From Nocardiopsis sp. ATB16-24 (lineage in GTDB: Bacteria; Actinomycetota; Actinomycetes; Streptosporangiales; Streptosporangiaceae), in assembly GCF_030271535.1 (NCBI RefSeq), contig NZ_JASCXJ010000010.1:117510-181509 (forward strand): a DNA stretch of 64,000 nt. The letters are read 5' to 3'. Under the pieces are notes generated by a model that was not told where the DNA came from, did not search any database, and was given only the letters and a program-made list of their open reading frames with translations. The position numbers and the translations under genes were made by a program. Positions 16,090 to 23,982 of the stretch are shown one piece after another. The number at the start of each line of letters is the position of its first letter. The stretch's first letter is position 1.

Positions 16090-17932
16090 GGTCGATGACC
16101 TCCTGCAGCACTCCCGCGAGCTCTTCGGCCTTGAACGGCAGACCGCGGACCTTGTTGTAACCGATGACGTCGACCAGGAACCTGCCGCGCAGCAGCAGGG
16201 CCAGCTGGCCCAGATTGATCTCGGGGACCACCACGCGCTCGTAGCGGCGCAGCACGTCACCGAGGTTGGCGGGGAAGGGGTTCAGGTGCCGCAGGTGCGC
16301 CTGCGCCACCCGACCGCCCGCACGACGGACACGGCGTACGGCGGCGGCGATCGACCCGTAGGTGCCGCCCCAACCCAGTACCAGGACGTCGGCCTCCCCG
16401 CCGGGGTCGTCCACCTCCAGTTCGGGGATGTCCCGTGCGATCGCGTCGATCTTGCCCTGGCGCGTGCGCACCATCAGGTCGTGGTTGGTCGGCGTGTAGG
16501 AGATGTCGCCGCTCTCGGCGTGCTTCTCGATGCCGCCGACGCGGTGCTCCAGCCCAGGGGTGCCCGGGACCGCCCACGGGCGGGCCAGGGTCTGCTCGTC
16601 GCGCAGGTAGGGCAGGAACGTCCCGTCGGGACCGTTCGGTTCCGACGCGAAGGCGGGGTTGATCGCGGGAAGCTCGGACATCTCGGGCAGTCGCCACGGC
16701 TCCGACCCGTTGGCCAGGTACCCGTCGGAGAGCATGACCACCGGGGTGCGGTAGCGCACCGCGATGCGCACCGCCTCCAGGGCCGCGTCGAAGCAGTCCG
16801 AGGGGGAGGAGGGCGCCACCACCGGTACCGGAGACTCGCCGTTGCGCCCGTACAGGGCCATGAGCAGGTCGGTCTGCTCGGTCTTGGTCGGCATACCGGT
16901 GCTGGGTCCGGCTCGCTGCACGTCGACGATCACCAACGGCAGCTCGGTCATCACCGCCAGGCCCACCGTCTCCTGCTTGAGCACCATGCCCGGACCGGAG
17001 GTGGTGGTCACCCCCAGGGAACCGCCGAAGGACGCGCCCAGGGCGGCACCCACGCCGGAGATCTCGTCCTCCGCCTGGAACGTGCGCACACCGAACCGTT
17101 TGTGCTTGGACAACTCGTGCAGGATGTCCGACGCCGGGGTGATCGGATACGAGCCCAGGAACAGGGGCAGCCCCGACCGCTCGGATCCGGCGATCAGACC
17201 GTAGGCGGTCGCCAGGTTGCCGGTGATGTTGCGGTAGGTGCCCGAAGGGAGCCTGGCCGGCTTGATCTCGTAGGAGACCGCGAAGTCCTCGGTGGTCTCA
17301 CCGAAGTTCCATCCGGCCTGGAAGGCGGTCAGGTTCGCCGCGAGGATGTCGGGCTTGTGGGCGAACTTCGACTTCAGGAACGAGGTCGTCCCCTCGGTCG
17401 GACGGTTGTACATCCAGGACAACAGGCCGAGGGCGAACATGTTCTTCGCCCGCTGCGCGTCCTTCTTGGAGATGTCGGAGTCGGCCAGCGCCTCCACGGT
17501 CATGGAGGTCAACGGGACCGCGCTGACCTTGAACCCGTCCAGGGTCCCGTCGGTGAGGGGGTCCACCGTGTACCCCACCTTGGCCAGGCTGCGCTTGGTG
17601 AACTCGTCGGTGTTGACGATCACGGTCGCGCCCCGGGGCAGATCGCCGAGGTTGGCCTTGAGGGCCGCGGGGTTCATCGCCACCAGCACGTCCGGGGCGT
17701 CCCCCGGCGTCATGATGTCGTGGTCGGCGAAGTGCAACTGGAAGCTGGACACCCCCGGAAGGGTCCCGGCCGGTGCGCGGATCTCCGCGGGGAAGTTCGG
17801 CAGGGTCGACAGGTCGTTGCCGAACGACGCCGTCTCCTGCGTGAAGCGGTCACCGGTCAGTTGCATGCCGTCGCCGGAGTCACCGGCGAAGCGGATGACG
17901 ACGCGGTCGAGCTGTTCGATCTGTTTGGCCAC
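16082..17932 (-). CDS. korA: 2-oxoacid:ferredoxin oxidoreductase alpha (gamma-alpha fusion) subunit
   Basis: A 616-residue fusion. The N-terminal gamma domain (RFAGDSGDGMQLTGDRFT, residues about 12-190) is followed by the alpha pyrimidine-binding domains (FLGSYPITPASDILHEL, AEDEISGVGAALGASF, TTTSGPGMVLKQE) and a C-terminal domain with VLGWGGTYGSI. Both parts are complete. GTG 17932 is preceded by GGAGG about eleven bases upstream, on the long side. It is first gene of the korAB operon; 490 bases of divergent intergenic DNA separate it from the protease gene. Confidence 0.92.
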   Translation of the reverse strand: MAKQIEQLDRVVIRFAGDSGDGMQLTGDRFTQETASFGNDLSTLPNFPAEIRAPAGTLPGVSSFQLHFADHDIMTPGDAPDVLVAMNPAALKANLGDLPRGATVIVNTDEFTKRSLAKVGYTVDPLTDGTLDGFKVSAVPLTSMTVEALADSDISKKDAQRAKNMFALGLLSWMYNRPTEGTTSFLKSKFAHKPDILAANLTAFQAGWNFGETTEDFAVSYEIKPARLPSGTYRNITGNLATAYGLIAGSERSGLPLFLGSYPITPASDILHELSKHKRFGVRTFQAEDEISGVGAALGASFGGSLGVTTTSGPGMVLKQETVGLAVMTELPLVIVDVQRAGPSTGMPTKTEQTDLLMALYGRNGESPVPVVAPSSPSDCFDAALEAVRIAVRYRTPVVMLSDGYLANGSEPWRLPEMSELPAINPAFASEPNGPDGTFLPYLRDEQTLARPWAVPGTPGLEHRVGGIEKHAESGDISYTPTNHDLMVRTRQGKIDAIARDIPELEVDDPGGEADVLVLGWGGTYGSIAAAVRRVRRAGGRVAQAHLRHLNPFPANLGDVLRRYERVVVPEINLGQLALLLRGRFLVDVIGYNKVRGLPFKAEELAGVLQEVIDRD

Positions 17933-18423
17933 TGAGATCGACGACCTCCTTGGTGAGCCGCCGGTCGTGACGGGCGGCGGCGCTCGTGTGTCGGCCCCGA
18001 CCGGACCGCTCGGGCGCGGACCGGGTGCCTGGCTCGGGGACATGGGAACGGCATTCGTGGTCTTCGCGATCACCGGGTGCGCCAACCCGGCTCTCGCGCG
18101 CGGCCGGGCGCAGAGGGGCCCACCCTCAACGACACGGCCGTTCGCCCACCGGGCCGGGCGACAGGGATCTCCCCGGCCTGGTACGCGAAGCAACGGGAGC
18201 CACGTTCGCACTATAGGTCGTCGGACACGCGGCGACGGAGGCCGGGTGGTGATTCTCACATGTGCGATCGCACGCGTCCCGGTTCCACGGTGACGGACGG
18301 ACCCCCGGGGAGTACGGGGCGTGATGTGGCCAACGGCGGGCCACATGGGGAACGCGGGACGCCGACCCGCACGTTTGTCACCATGTACGCATTCGTGATC
18401 GTGATGAGCGAGGAGGTGGCGGC
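17933..18423. other. Divergent intergenic region between korA and the HtpX-like gene
   Basis: 490 bases without a convincing gene; coding-like frames here are extensions of neighbours. It should contain the korAB promoter (left) and the protease promoter (right). A 12-bp palindrome GTGCGATCGCAC lies near 18263, but I cannot assign it to a regulator. Confidence 0.4.
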
Positions 18424-19287
18424 GTGCACGTCAACACGGTCCGCGCGGTCGGCCTGTTCGCCGGCGTCTCGGCGCTCGTCATCGCGGTCGGTTGGCTGTT
18501 GGGCTCGGAGAAGGGCGTCCAGCTCTCCGTGGCCCTGATGGTGTGCGCCGCGGGCCTGGTCTACCTCTTCGGAGAGTCCCTGGCGCTGCGTGCGATGCGG
18601 GCCCGTCCGGTGAGCGAGATCGAAAGACCGGAGCTGTACCGGGTCGTACGTGAGCTCGCCACCGTGGCCAGGCAACCGATGCCGAGGCTGTACCTGTCGC
18701 CGGTACGGTCGCCCAACGCCTTCGCCACGGGAGGCAGTCCGCGTCGTTCCGCCCTGTGCTGCACCACGGGTCTGCTGAGCGTCCTCGACGAACGTGAACT
18801 ACGCGGGGTGATCGCCCACGAACTGGCGCACATCCGTTCCCACGACACGCTCATCAGCTCGGTGGCCGTCACCCTGACCGGGCTGATCACGGCCATGTCC
18901 ATGGTGGCGTTCCTGCTGCCGTTGGGAGAGTCGGAGGAGACCGACATGCCCAACCTGTTGGGCGGGCTGGTGATGGCGCTCCTGGCGCCCTTGGCGGCGT
19001 TGGTGGTGTACTGCGGCGTGGGCCGCCGTCGAGAGTTCCGCGCCGACGAGCAGGCCGCCCGGCTGACCGGCGACCCCCTGGGATTGGCCCGGGCGCTGGG
19101 CAAACTGGACGCGGGCGCCCGCCGGTACCCGTTGCCGCGGGAGCGCAGCCTGTTGGCGTCGGCGCACCTGATGAGCACCAACCCCTTCCCGAGCGGGATC
19201 GGGCGTCTCTTCGCCGCCCATCCGCCGACGGCCGAGCGTGTGCGGCGCCTGCGGCAGCTGCGCCGCGAGTGGGACCTGGGCGGATAG
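18424..19287 (+). CDS. htpX: M48 family membrane metalloprotease (HtpX-like)
   Basis: A 287-residue inner-membrane zinc protease for quality control of membrane proteins. Two N-terminal transmembrane helices (LFAGVSALVIAVGWLLG and VALMVCAAGLVYLFG) precede the zinc site HELAH at residues 132-136, and the third ligand lies in EFRADEQA near residue 203. Two more helices flank LLPLGESEETDMPNLL. The GTG start is preceded by a strong GAGGAGGTGG. The active site is intact. Confidence 0.93.
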   Translation: MHVNTVRAVGLFAGVSALVIAVGWLLGSEKGVQLSVALMVCAAGLVYLFGESLALRAMRARPVSEIERPELYRVVRELATVARQPMPRLYLSPVRSPNAFATGGSPRRSALCCTTGLLSVLDERELRGVIAHELAHIRSHDTLISSVAVTLTGLITAMSMVAFLLPLGESEETDMPNLLGGLVMALLAPLAALVVYCGVGRRREFRADEQAARLTGDPLGLARALGKLDAGARRYPLPRERSLLASAHLMSTNPFPSGIGRLFAAHPPTAERVRRLRQLRREWDLGG

Positions 19288-19467
19288 GGCGGCGCCCGTG
19301 AGGGGTCGTCGGGCCGTACCCGACCTTTCGTCGGAGGGGCCGGTCCACCGCATCCGTGCCGAGCGCGCGCCCCGGTGGGCGGTGCGCTCGGTCACCTCCT
19401 CAGGACGCCCCCTTCGGGGGAGGTCGTTCGGCTCGTGCGCGGGTCGACGCGGCGCCTCCGCGAGCCC

Positions 19468-19965
19468 CTAGCGGTAGTTGACGAACTGTAGGGCCAGGTC
19501 GAAGTCCTTCTCCTTGATGAGGGTCTGGACCGCCTGTAGGTCGTCCTTCTTCTTGGAACTGACGCGCAGCTCGTCGCCCTGGATCTGGGCCTTGACGCCC
19601 TTGGGACCCTCGTCGCGGATCAGCTTGGAGATCTTCTTGGCGTCCTCGGTGCTGATGCCCTCCTTGAGACCGATGGCGAGGCGGTACTCCTTGCCGGAGG
19701 GCTTCGGTTCGTCGGCGGGGTCCAGGATCTTCAGGGAGAGCTTGCGCCTGACGAGCCTCTCCTTGAAGACCTCCAGGGCGGCGTTGACCCGCTCCTCGGA
19801 GTTGGCCTTGATCTCGATGCCGTCCTCCCCCTGCCAGGAGATGGCGGCTCCGGTGCCCTTGAAGTCGAACCGCTGGGTCAGCTCCTTGGCGGTCTGGTTC
19901 AGGGCGTTGTCGACCTCCTGACGGTCGAGTTTGGACACGACGTCGAAACTGGATTCGGCGGCCAC
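19468..19965 (-). CDS. YajQ family nucleotide-binding protein
   Basis: A 165-residue cytosolic protein typical of the YajQ (UPF0234) family: [20 protein letters not shown] at the N-terminus, TQRFDFKGT, and [17 protein letters not shown] near the C-terminus. Some members bind cyclic di-GMP and others bind RNA or GTP; the function in actinobacteria is not settled. Start GTG 19965. Its position just before tRNA-Tyr matches the conserved order in related actinobacteria. Confidence 0.95.
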   Translation of the reverse strand: MAAESSFDVVSKLDRQEVDNALNQTAKELTQRFDFKGTGAAISWQGEDGIEIKANSEERVNAALEVFKERLVRRKLSLKILDPADEPKPSGKEYRLAIGLKEGISTEDAKKISKLIRDEGPKGVKAQIQGDELRVSSKKKDDLQAVQTLIKEKDFDLALQFVNYR

Positions 19966-20198
19966 GTTCGCTCACACCCCGTTGGATCGCATGGGTCACG
20001 GGCGTCCGAGGACGCCCGTGTGGGTCTGGTCGGCCCGCACCGAGGCCCGGCGCGGACGGACTTCAGAGCTTAGCCGTGCCCTGCTCAGGATGGCCGAACG
20101 ACGGGTCGGGGGGCACGCTCGCGCAGACGATTTCAGGTTCGGGCGGAACATCCGCTATTCTCTGTGGTGCGCGGAGACGGGCACGTCGCCGCAGACCA

Positions 20199-20280
20199 GG
20201 CAGGTTGCCCGAGTGGCCAATGGGAGCGGACTGTAAATCCGTCGGCTTAGCCTTCGAAGGTTCGAATCCTTCACCTGCCA
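20199..20280 (+). tRNA. tRNA-Tyr (GTA)
   Basis: An 82-base class II tRNA. The acceptor GGCAGGT pairs with ACCTGCC; the anticodon loop CTGTAAA gives GTA; a long variable arm and the T-arm GGTTCGAATCC follow. The CCA end is not encoded. In Streptomyces the tRNA-Tyr gene is the integration site of SLP1-type elements. Confidence 0.96.
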
Positions 20281-20291
20281 CACTGGGAGAA

Positions 20292-20331
20292 GGCCCCGGT
20301 GAACAGCGGAAACGCTGGTCACCGGGGCCTT
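20292..20331 (+). terminator. Terminator of tRNA-Tyr
   Basis: A 17-base arm starting GGCCCCGGTGA pairs, with one mismatch, with the downstream arm around a GAAA loop, followed by TTT. It lies 12 bases after the tRNA. Confidence 0.85.
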
Positions 20332-20923
20332 TCGCGTTCCATGTCGCTCGTGGGGTCGGGCGGGTGGAGTCCTCGTCCCTTCGAGGACGTCACGAGGTGG
20401 GACGGTGGCGCGGGCGGTCGCTCCGATCCGGGGTCGCGCCGGAGAGGACACCTCTCCTGCCCTCCGCGGGTAGGGCGCCCACCGAGATTCGGCTGGTCGC
20501 GGATCGGTCGCTTTCAGGGCACGCGGAGGTAACGCGAGCTCTTCGTCTCTCGATGGGGGCGTGCACGGGGTGCGCTCCGTCGAGCCCTCGGGGAGGGGGA
20601 TTCCTCCTCTGTTGTGGAGGATCGCGCGGGGGTGAGTCGTCCCTCTCGGGTGGACAGGAGTGGGTGTGTCCGCTTCGTCAGATGACATATGTCCTGTCGG
20701 GGATCCAGGCCTTTGCGCGTGTTGCGTAAAGAGATATGAAATTCCCTTTAATTGGCCGGAGCAAAAGGAATCCTTGCGGCAAATTGGACAAATGACTTTG
20801 CGGGTTTCGGCATTGACAAAAACTGTAGGCCGGTTGATGATTACCCCAGTCCACCGCGACACAGGTGCAAGAAGCTCCTGCGTCTTTTTCTGTCCTACCT
20901 CGTAACTGATTCTCGGGGGAAAC
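20332..20923. other. Intergenic region upstream of the chaplin/rodlin-like array
   Basis: About 590 bases with no supported gene. The first 350 bases are GC-rich. The last 230 (20690-20920) are clearly AT-richer and hold a TTGACA at 20813-20818 that could be a -35 element, plus the palindrome GACATATGTC near 20683. This is the likely promoter region for the secreted-protein array. Confidence 0.4.
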
Positions 20924-21175
20924 ATGATCAAGAAGATGGCTGCTGCTGGCCTGGTCGCCGGTGCCGCGATGGGCGCGCTCCTCATGGGAGCCCCCGCTCA
21001 CGCCCACGGTTCGCACGGTGGTGACCAGCAGTTCAACCAGAACCTCCAGCTGGTTCCGATCCAGTCCTGCAACCTGGAGGCCAGTGTCGGTCTGATCGCG
21101 GTCAACATCCCGATCCTGTCGCCGCAGACCACCGGCGACTGCGTGAACGGCCCCGTCGGCACCAACATCAGCTAG
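20924..21175 (+). CDS. Secreted chaplin/rodlin-like protein, array copy 1
   Basis: An 83-residue preprotein. The signal peptide (AAAGLVAGAAMGALLMGA, then PAHA) is followed by the mature start HGSHGGDQQFNQNLQLVPI. Two cysteines, 23 residues apart, flank SVGLIAVNIPILSPQTTGD. The Q-x-VP-x-x-x-C-N and closing DC-x-N spacing resembles chaplins, and the NLQLVP-type stretch recalls rodlins, but it is neither in detail. GGGGGAAAC precedes the ATG. It is first of four tandem paralogues. Confidence 0.8.
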   Translation: MIKKMAAAGLVAGAAMGALLMGAPAHAHGSHGGDQQFNQNLQLVPIQSCNLEASVGLIAVNIPILSPQTTGDCVNGPVGTNIS

Positions 21176-21231
21176 TTCCGGCAAACCGTCCGACAGAGAC
21201 AATATCTCACGTTCTTTCGAAGGGTAATTCA

Positions 21232-21483
21232 ATGCTGCGTAAGCTCGGCGTTGCCGGCCTCGTCGCTGGTGCCGCATTCGGCGTCGTCCTCTCCGGTTCC
21301 CCGGCCTTCGCCCACGGTTCCCACGGCGGCGACCAGCAGTACAACCAGAACTTGCAGGCCATTCCCGTTTCGCTGTGCAACACGGAGGCCGTCGTCGGCC
21401 TGGTCGCGGTCAACCTCCCGATCCTGTCGCCGCAGACCACCGGCGACTGCGTCAACGGCCCCGTCAGCACCAACATCGACTAG
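21232..21483 (+). CDS. Secreted chaplin/rodlin-like protein, array copy 2
   Basis: An 83-residue preprotein: signal peptide LGVAGLVAGAAFGVVLSGS-PAFA, then HGSHGGDQQYNQNLQAIPV, cysteines flanking NTEAVVGLVAVNLPILSPQT and ending CVNGPVSTNID. This is the most sequence-divergent mature N-terminal half of the set, while the C-terminal half is nearly identical to its neighbours. GAAGGG lies upstream of the ATG. The 56-base gap to copy 1 and 11-base gap to copy 3 suggest one transcript. Confidence 0.8.
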   Translation: MLRKLGVAGLVAGAAFGVVLSGSPAFAHGSHGGDQQYNQNLQAIPVSLCNTEAVVGLVAVNLPILSPQTTGDCVNGPVSTNID

Positions 21484-21494
21484 GAGATTTCGAC

Positions 21495-21749
21495 ATGCTG
21501 CGTAAGTTCACCGCCGCCACCGCCATCGCCGGGATCGCTCTGGGCGCCGCCCTGGCCGCCACGCCCGCCTCCGCCCACGGTTCCCACGGTGGGGACCAGC
21601 AGTACAACCAGAACCTCCAGCTGGTTCCGGTGCAGCTGTGCAACACCGAACTGGTCGTGGGGCTCCTGGCCGGCGTGAACGCGCCGATCCTGTCGCCGCA
21701 GACCACCGGCGACTGCATCAACGGCCCCGTCAGCACCAACATCGACTAG
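21495..21749 (+). CDS. Secreted chaplin/rodlin-like protein, array copy 3
   Basis: An 84-residue preprotein beginning MLRKFTAATAIAGIALGAAL, with ATPASA cleavage and mature start HGSHGGDQQYNQNLQLVPV. One residue is inserted in the hydrophobic segment (VVGLLAGVNAPILS) relative to the other copies. AGGAG precedes the ATG by nine bases, and the stop of copy 2 lies just upstream. Confidence 0.8.
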   Translation: MLRKFTAATAIAGIALGAALAATPASAHGSHGGDQQYNQNLQLVPVQLCNTELVVGLLAGVNAPILSPQTTGDCINGPVSTNID

Positions 21750-21757
21750 GGGTCTCC

Positions 21758-22042
21758 ATGCTGCGCACGTTCGCGGCGGCCACCGCCCTCGCGGGTGTGG
21801 CGATGGGCGCGCTCCTCATGGGAGCCCCCGCTCACGCTCACGGCTCGCACGGTGGTGACCAGCAGTTCAACCAGAACCTCCAGCTGGTTCCGGTGCAGAT
21901 CTGCAACGCCGAGTTGTCCATCGGAGTGGGAGCGGTCAACGTGCCGATCCTGTCGCCACAGACGACCGGTGACTGCGTCAACGGTCCGGTGTCCACCAAC
22001 GTCGATCACCACAAGGGCGAGGACGACGGCAACGGTTACTGA
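21758..22042 (+). CDS. Secreted chaplin/rodlin-like protein, array copy 4 with acidic tail
   Basis: A 94-residue preprotein. The signal peptide end and mature start (MGALLMGAPAHAHGSHGGDQ) are the same as copy 1, even at the DNA level, suggesting gene conversion or recent duplication. It differs by an extra charged tail DHHKGEDDGNGY after STNV. The cysteine pair is retained (QICNAELSI...GDC). It begins eight bases after copy 3 and is followed by a strong hairpin. Confidence 0.8.
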   Translation: MLRTFAAATALAGVAMGALLMGAPAHAHGSHGGDQQFNQNLQLVPVQICNAELSIGVGAVNVPILSPQTTGDCVNGPVSTNVDHHKGEDDGNGY

Positions 22043-22097
22043 TCCCCTCCATGCGGCGGAGCCCTCGGTTCCGCGGTGACGGAGGAGTACGTGGTGA

Positions 22098-22134
22098 GTC
22101 GAGGCCCCCCGGCAGCCTGTCGGGGGGCCTCGAC
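22098..22134 (+). terminator. Hairpin ending the secreted-protein array
   Basis: A perfect 14-bp stem (GTCGAGGCCCCCCG and its complement) with a nine-base loop lies 56 bases after copy 4. There is no T-run, but the position and stability fit a terminator. Confidence 0.75.
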
Positions 22135-22283
22135 ATGTCGGAGGCCGGGGAAGGCGACGCCCGCCACGGACATGAGGGTGTCAGGGCATGGGTAGTCGGA
22201 TCCGGGGTCCGTGCACGGGGGTGCGGACCCACAGGACCCGGGAAGAGCTCCCTCGGGGGCCGAAAGAGGAGGAGAGAGACCGG

Positions 22284-22820
22284 ATGAGGCGCATGATCCT
22301 GAGCGGAGCGGTACTGCTGCTGGCGGTCACCGCCTGTGGTCAGCAGGAGACCGAGCCGGACATGCCCGAGGGCGAGACGGAGCAGAGCCCGGGGGAGCAG
22401 TCGGCACCGACCGCTCCGGAGGGGAACGAGGGCCCCACCGGTGAGGGCGGCTCCGGTGAGAGCGCCGAGGGTGCGCACGTCTTCAACCACCACGGTGACG
22501 AGAACGGCTTCGAGGACCAGCGTCCGACCGAGTACGTCGCCACCGAGTTCACCACCTTCTCCGACATGGAGTGGGACGAGTGGTCGGACCAGGTCGCGCG
22601 AGGAGAGGGCGAGATCCTGGGAACGTGGTGCATGGACCAGGGGTGCCAGGACGACCCCTACGACGTCGAGGTCGAACTGAGCGACCCGGTGGAGGTCGAC
22701 GGCACCACGTACTTCTCCACCTACACGATCACCGAGTACGACGACGACATGTCCGAGGAGGTGCGCGGGGCGCTGGAGGAGGCCGACGGCGGGCGCCTGG
22801 CGGTCCCGTCCGCGGAGTGA
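22284..22820 (+). CDS. Acidic lipoprotein of unknown function
   Basis: A 178-residue predicted lipoprotein. MRRMILSGAVLLLAVTACGQ contains the lipobox LLAVTAC, followed by a Glu/Pro/Gly-rich linker of about 60 residues and a C-terminal domain with TFSDMEWDEWSDQVARGEGE, a Cys pair in CMDQGCQDD and YFSTYTITEYDDDMS. I do not recognise the domain. AGGAGGAGAGAG precedes the ATG at 22284. It lies between the secreted-protein array and the Wadjet-like genes, with no obvious link to either. Confidence 0.82.
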   Translation: MRRMILSGAVLLLAVTACGQQETEPDMPEGETEQSPGEQSAPTAPEGNEGPTGEGGSGESAEGAHVFNHHGDENGFEDQRPTEYVATEFTTFSDMEWDEWSDQVARGEGEILGTWCMDQGCQDDPYDVEVELSDPVEVDGTTYFSTYTITEYDDDMSEEVRGALEEADGGRLAVPSAE

Positions 22821-23010
22821 CCCCGAGGGCGAACGACGCCCGAGAGCGGGCGGAGTGAGGTTCGCCTCCGTCACGGCCTCGCAGAATCCCGTCAAAGTTC
22901 CCAAAAGTGGCATCGTGCCTGGTCAGAAAGGGTGCTGTGGAGGCCCCATCGGGGCCGGGCAGTACCGAAACGGGCGTGGCGCGCCCCGGAGGTCTCTACT
23001 CTGCTGAGTT

Positions 23011-23982
23011 GTGGGACTCAACCAGTGGATGGACATTCGCGCGGACGACGGACACGGCACCGGAGGGCGACCGGTGCCGCGGCACGGCCGTGCGGCCCTG
23101 CTGCGCCTGGCCACGTGGTTCGAGGAGGCCGATGCCGAACGGGCCGAGGCCCTCGCCGAGGCCGCCTACGCCCTGCGCCCCTCCCTGCACCTGGAGGGGC
23201 GCGTGGACGAGAGCGTCGCCGCCACCACCAGCTGGTGGCAGGCCGATCCCGACCGCAGCACCGTCGTCGAGCCCCTCGGCGTCCGACCGCCCGAACCGGT
23301 GCGCGACCACCGAGCCCAACGAGCGCGCCTGCGCGACGCCGCGGAATCCTCCGCCCATTGGCGCCGCGCCGGTGCCGCACAGATCCGGGCACTGCTCACC
23401 GAGCCCACCGGCGATCACGCCCGCCTGGAGCTGTCCGGAGCAGGAATGGAGGTCCTCATGGAACTCCTCACCGCGGCGCTCGGCTCCGGTGACGCCAGCC
23501 GCAGGCCCACCTCGGCCGGTGACCTGGAGTTCGCCCTGCGCCTGCACGTCCTCTCCGCCCCCGGAGCCGAGGTGACCGTCTGCGGCGAGGGTGGTGAACT
23601 CACCCTGGAGGGCGTGCGCCTGTGCGTCACCCCCTACGAGCAGCACACCGTCGAAGAGGACGTCCCGGAAATGACCTCCCGGAGAACGGACCCCCCCGCC
23701 CTCCCCGGCGAGGACCGGAGGGAGGCCGAGCCCCCCGTCGAAGAGGGCGAAGTCCCCTCCCCGACGGGGACGCCCGACCAGGAGACCCCCGTCGACGAGA
23801 CACGGGAACCCGACGCCGGCCGAGACGCACCCCCCTCCCCGGCCTCCGAGGAGCCCGGGACCTCGGAAGGCCCTGTCGCGGACCCCGAACCCACGGGTAA
23901 CCTCACTGCACCGACCTCGGACGCCGACACGGACCCGACCGACCTGTCCTCCGACCGGACCTGGACCCGACCGTGGGAGTGA
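23011..23982 (+). CDS. JetA-like protein (DUF2397/TIGR02677), internally deleted
   Basis: A 323-residue protein corresponding to the C-terminal half of TIGR02677: ALLRLATWFEEADAERAEAL, then TTSWWQAD, a helical region, and APGAEVTVCGEGGELTLEG. Full-length members are about 500 residues and begin with a long N-terminal winged-helix and coiled region. Here only a short LNQWMDIRADDG, resembling their W-x-x-L-R-A-D segment, stands before the C-terminal part, so roughly 250-300 residues seem missing. An extra acidic, Pro-rich tail of about 110 residues is added. JetA is the kleisin-like subunit of Wadjet. Start GTG 23011; no good N-terminal part in other frames upstream. Confidence 0.7.
   Translation: MGLNQWMDIRADDGHGTGGRPVPRHGRAALLRLATWFEEADAERAEALAEAAYALRPSLHLEGRVDESVAATTSWWQADPDRSTVVEPLGVRPPEPVRDHRAQRARLRDAAESSAHWRRAGAAQIRALLTEPTGDHARLELSGAGMEVLMELLTAALGSGDASRRPTSAGDLEFALRLHVLSAPGAEVTVCGEGGELTLEGVRLCVTPYEQHTVEEDVPEMTSRRTDPPALPGEDRREAEPPVEEGEVPSPTGTPDQETPVDETREPDAGRDAPPSPASEEPGTSEGPVADPEPTGNLTAPTSDADTDPTDLSSDRTWTRPWE

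Noticed and set aside
15067..17935. Plus-strand open frames of 343 and 549 codons opposite korA and korB
   Set aside because: The minus-strand proteins have diagnostic TPP and 2-oxoacid oxidoreductase motifs; the plus frames are His/Arg/Gly-rich shadows.
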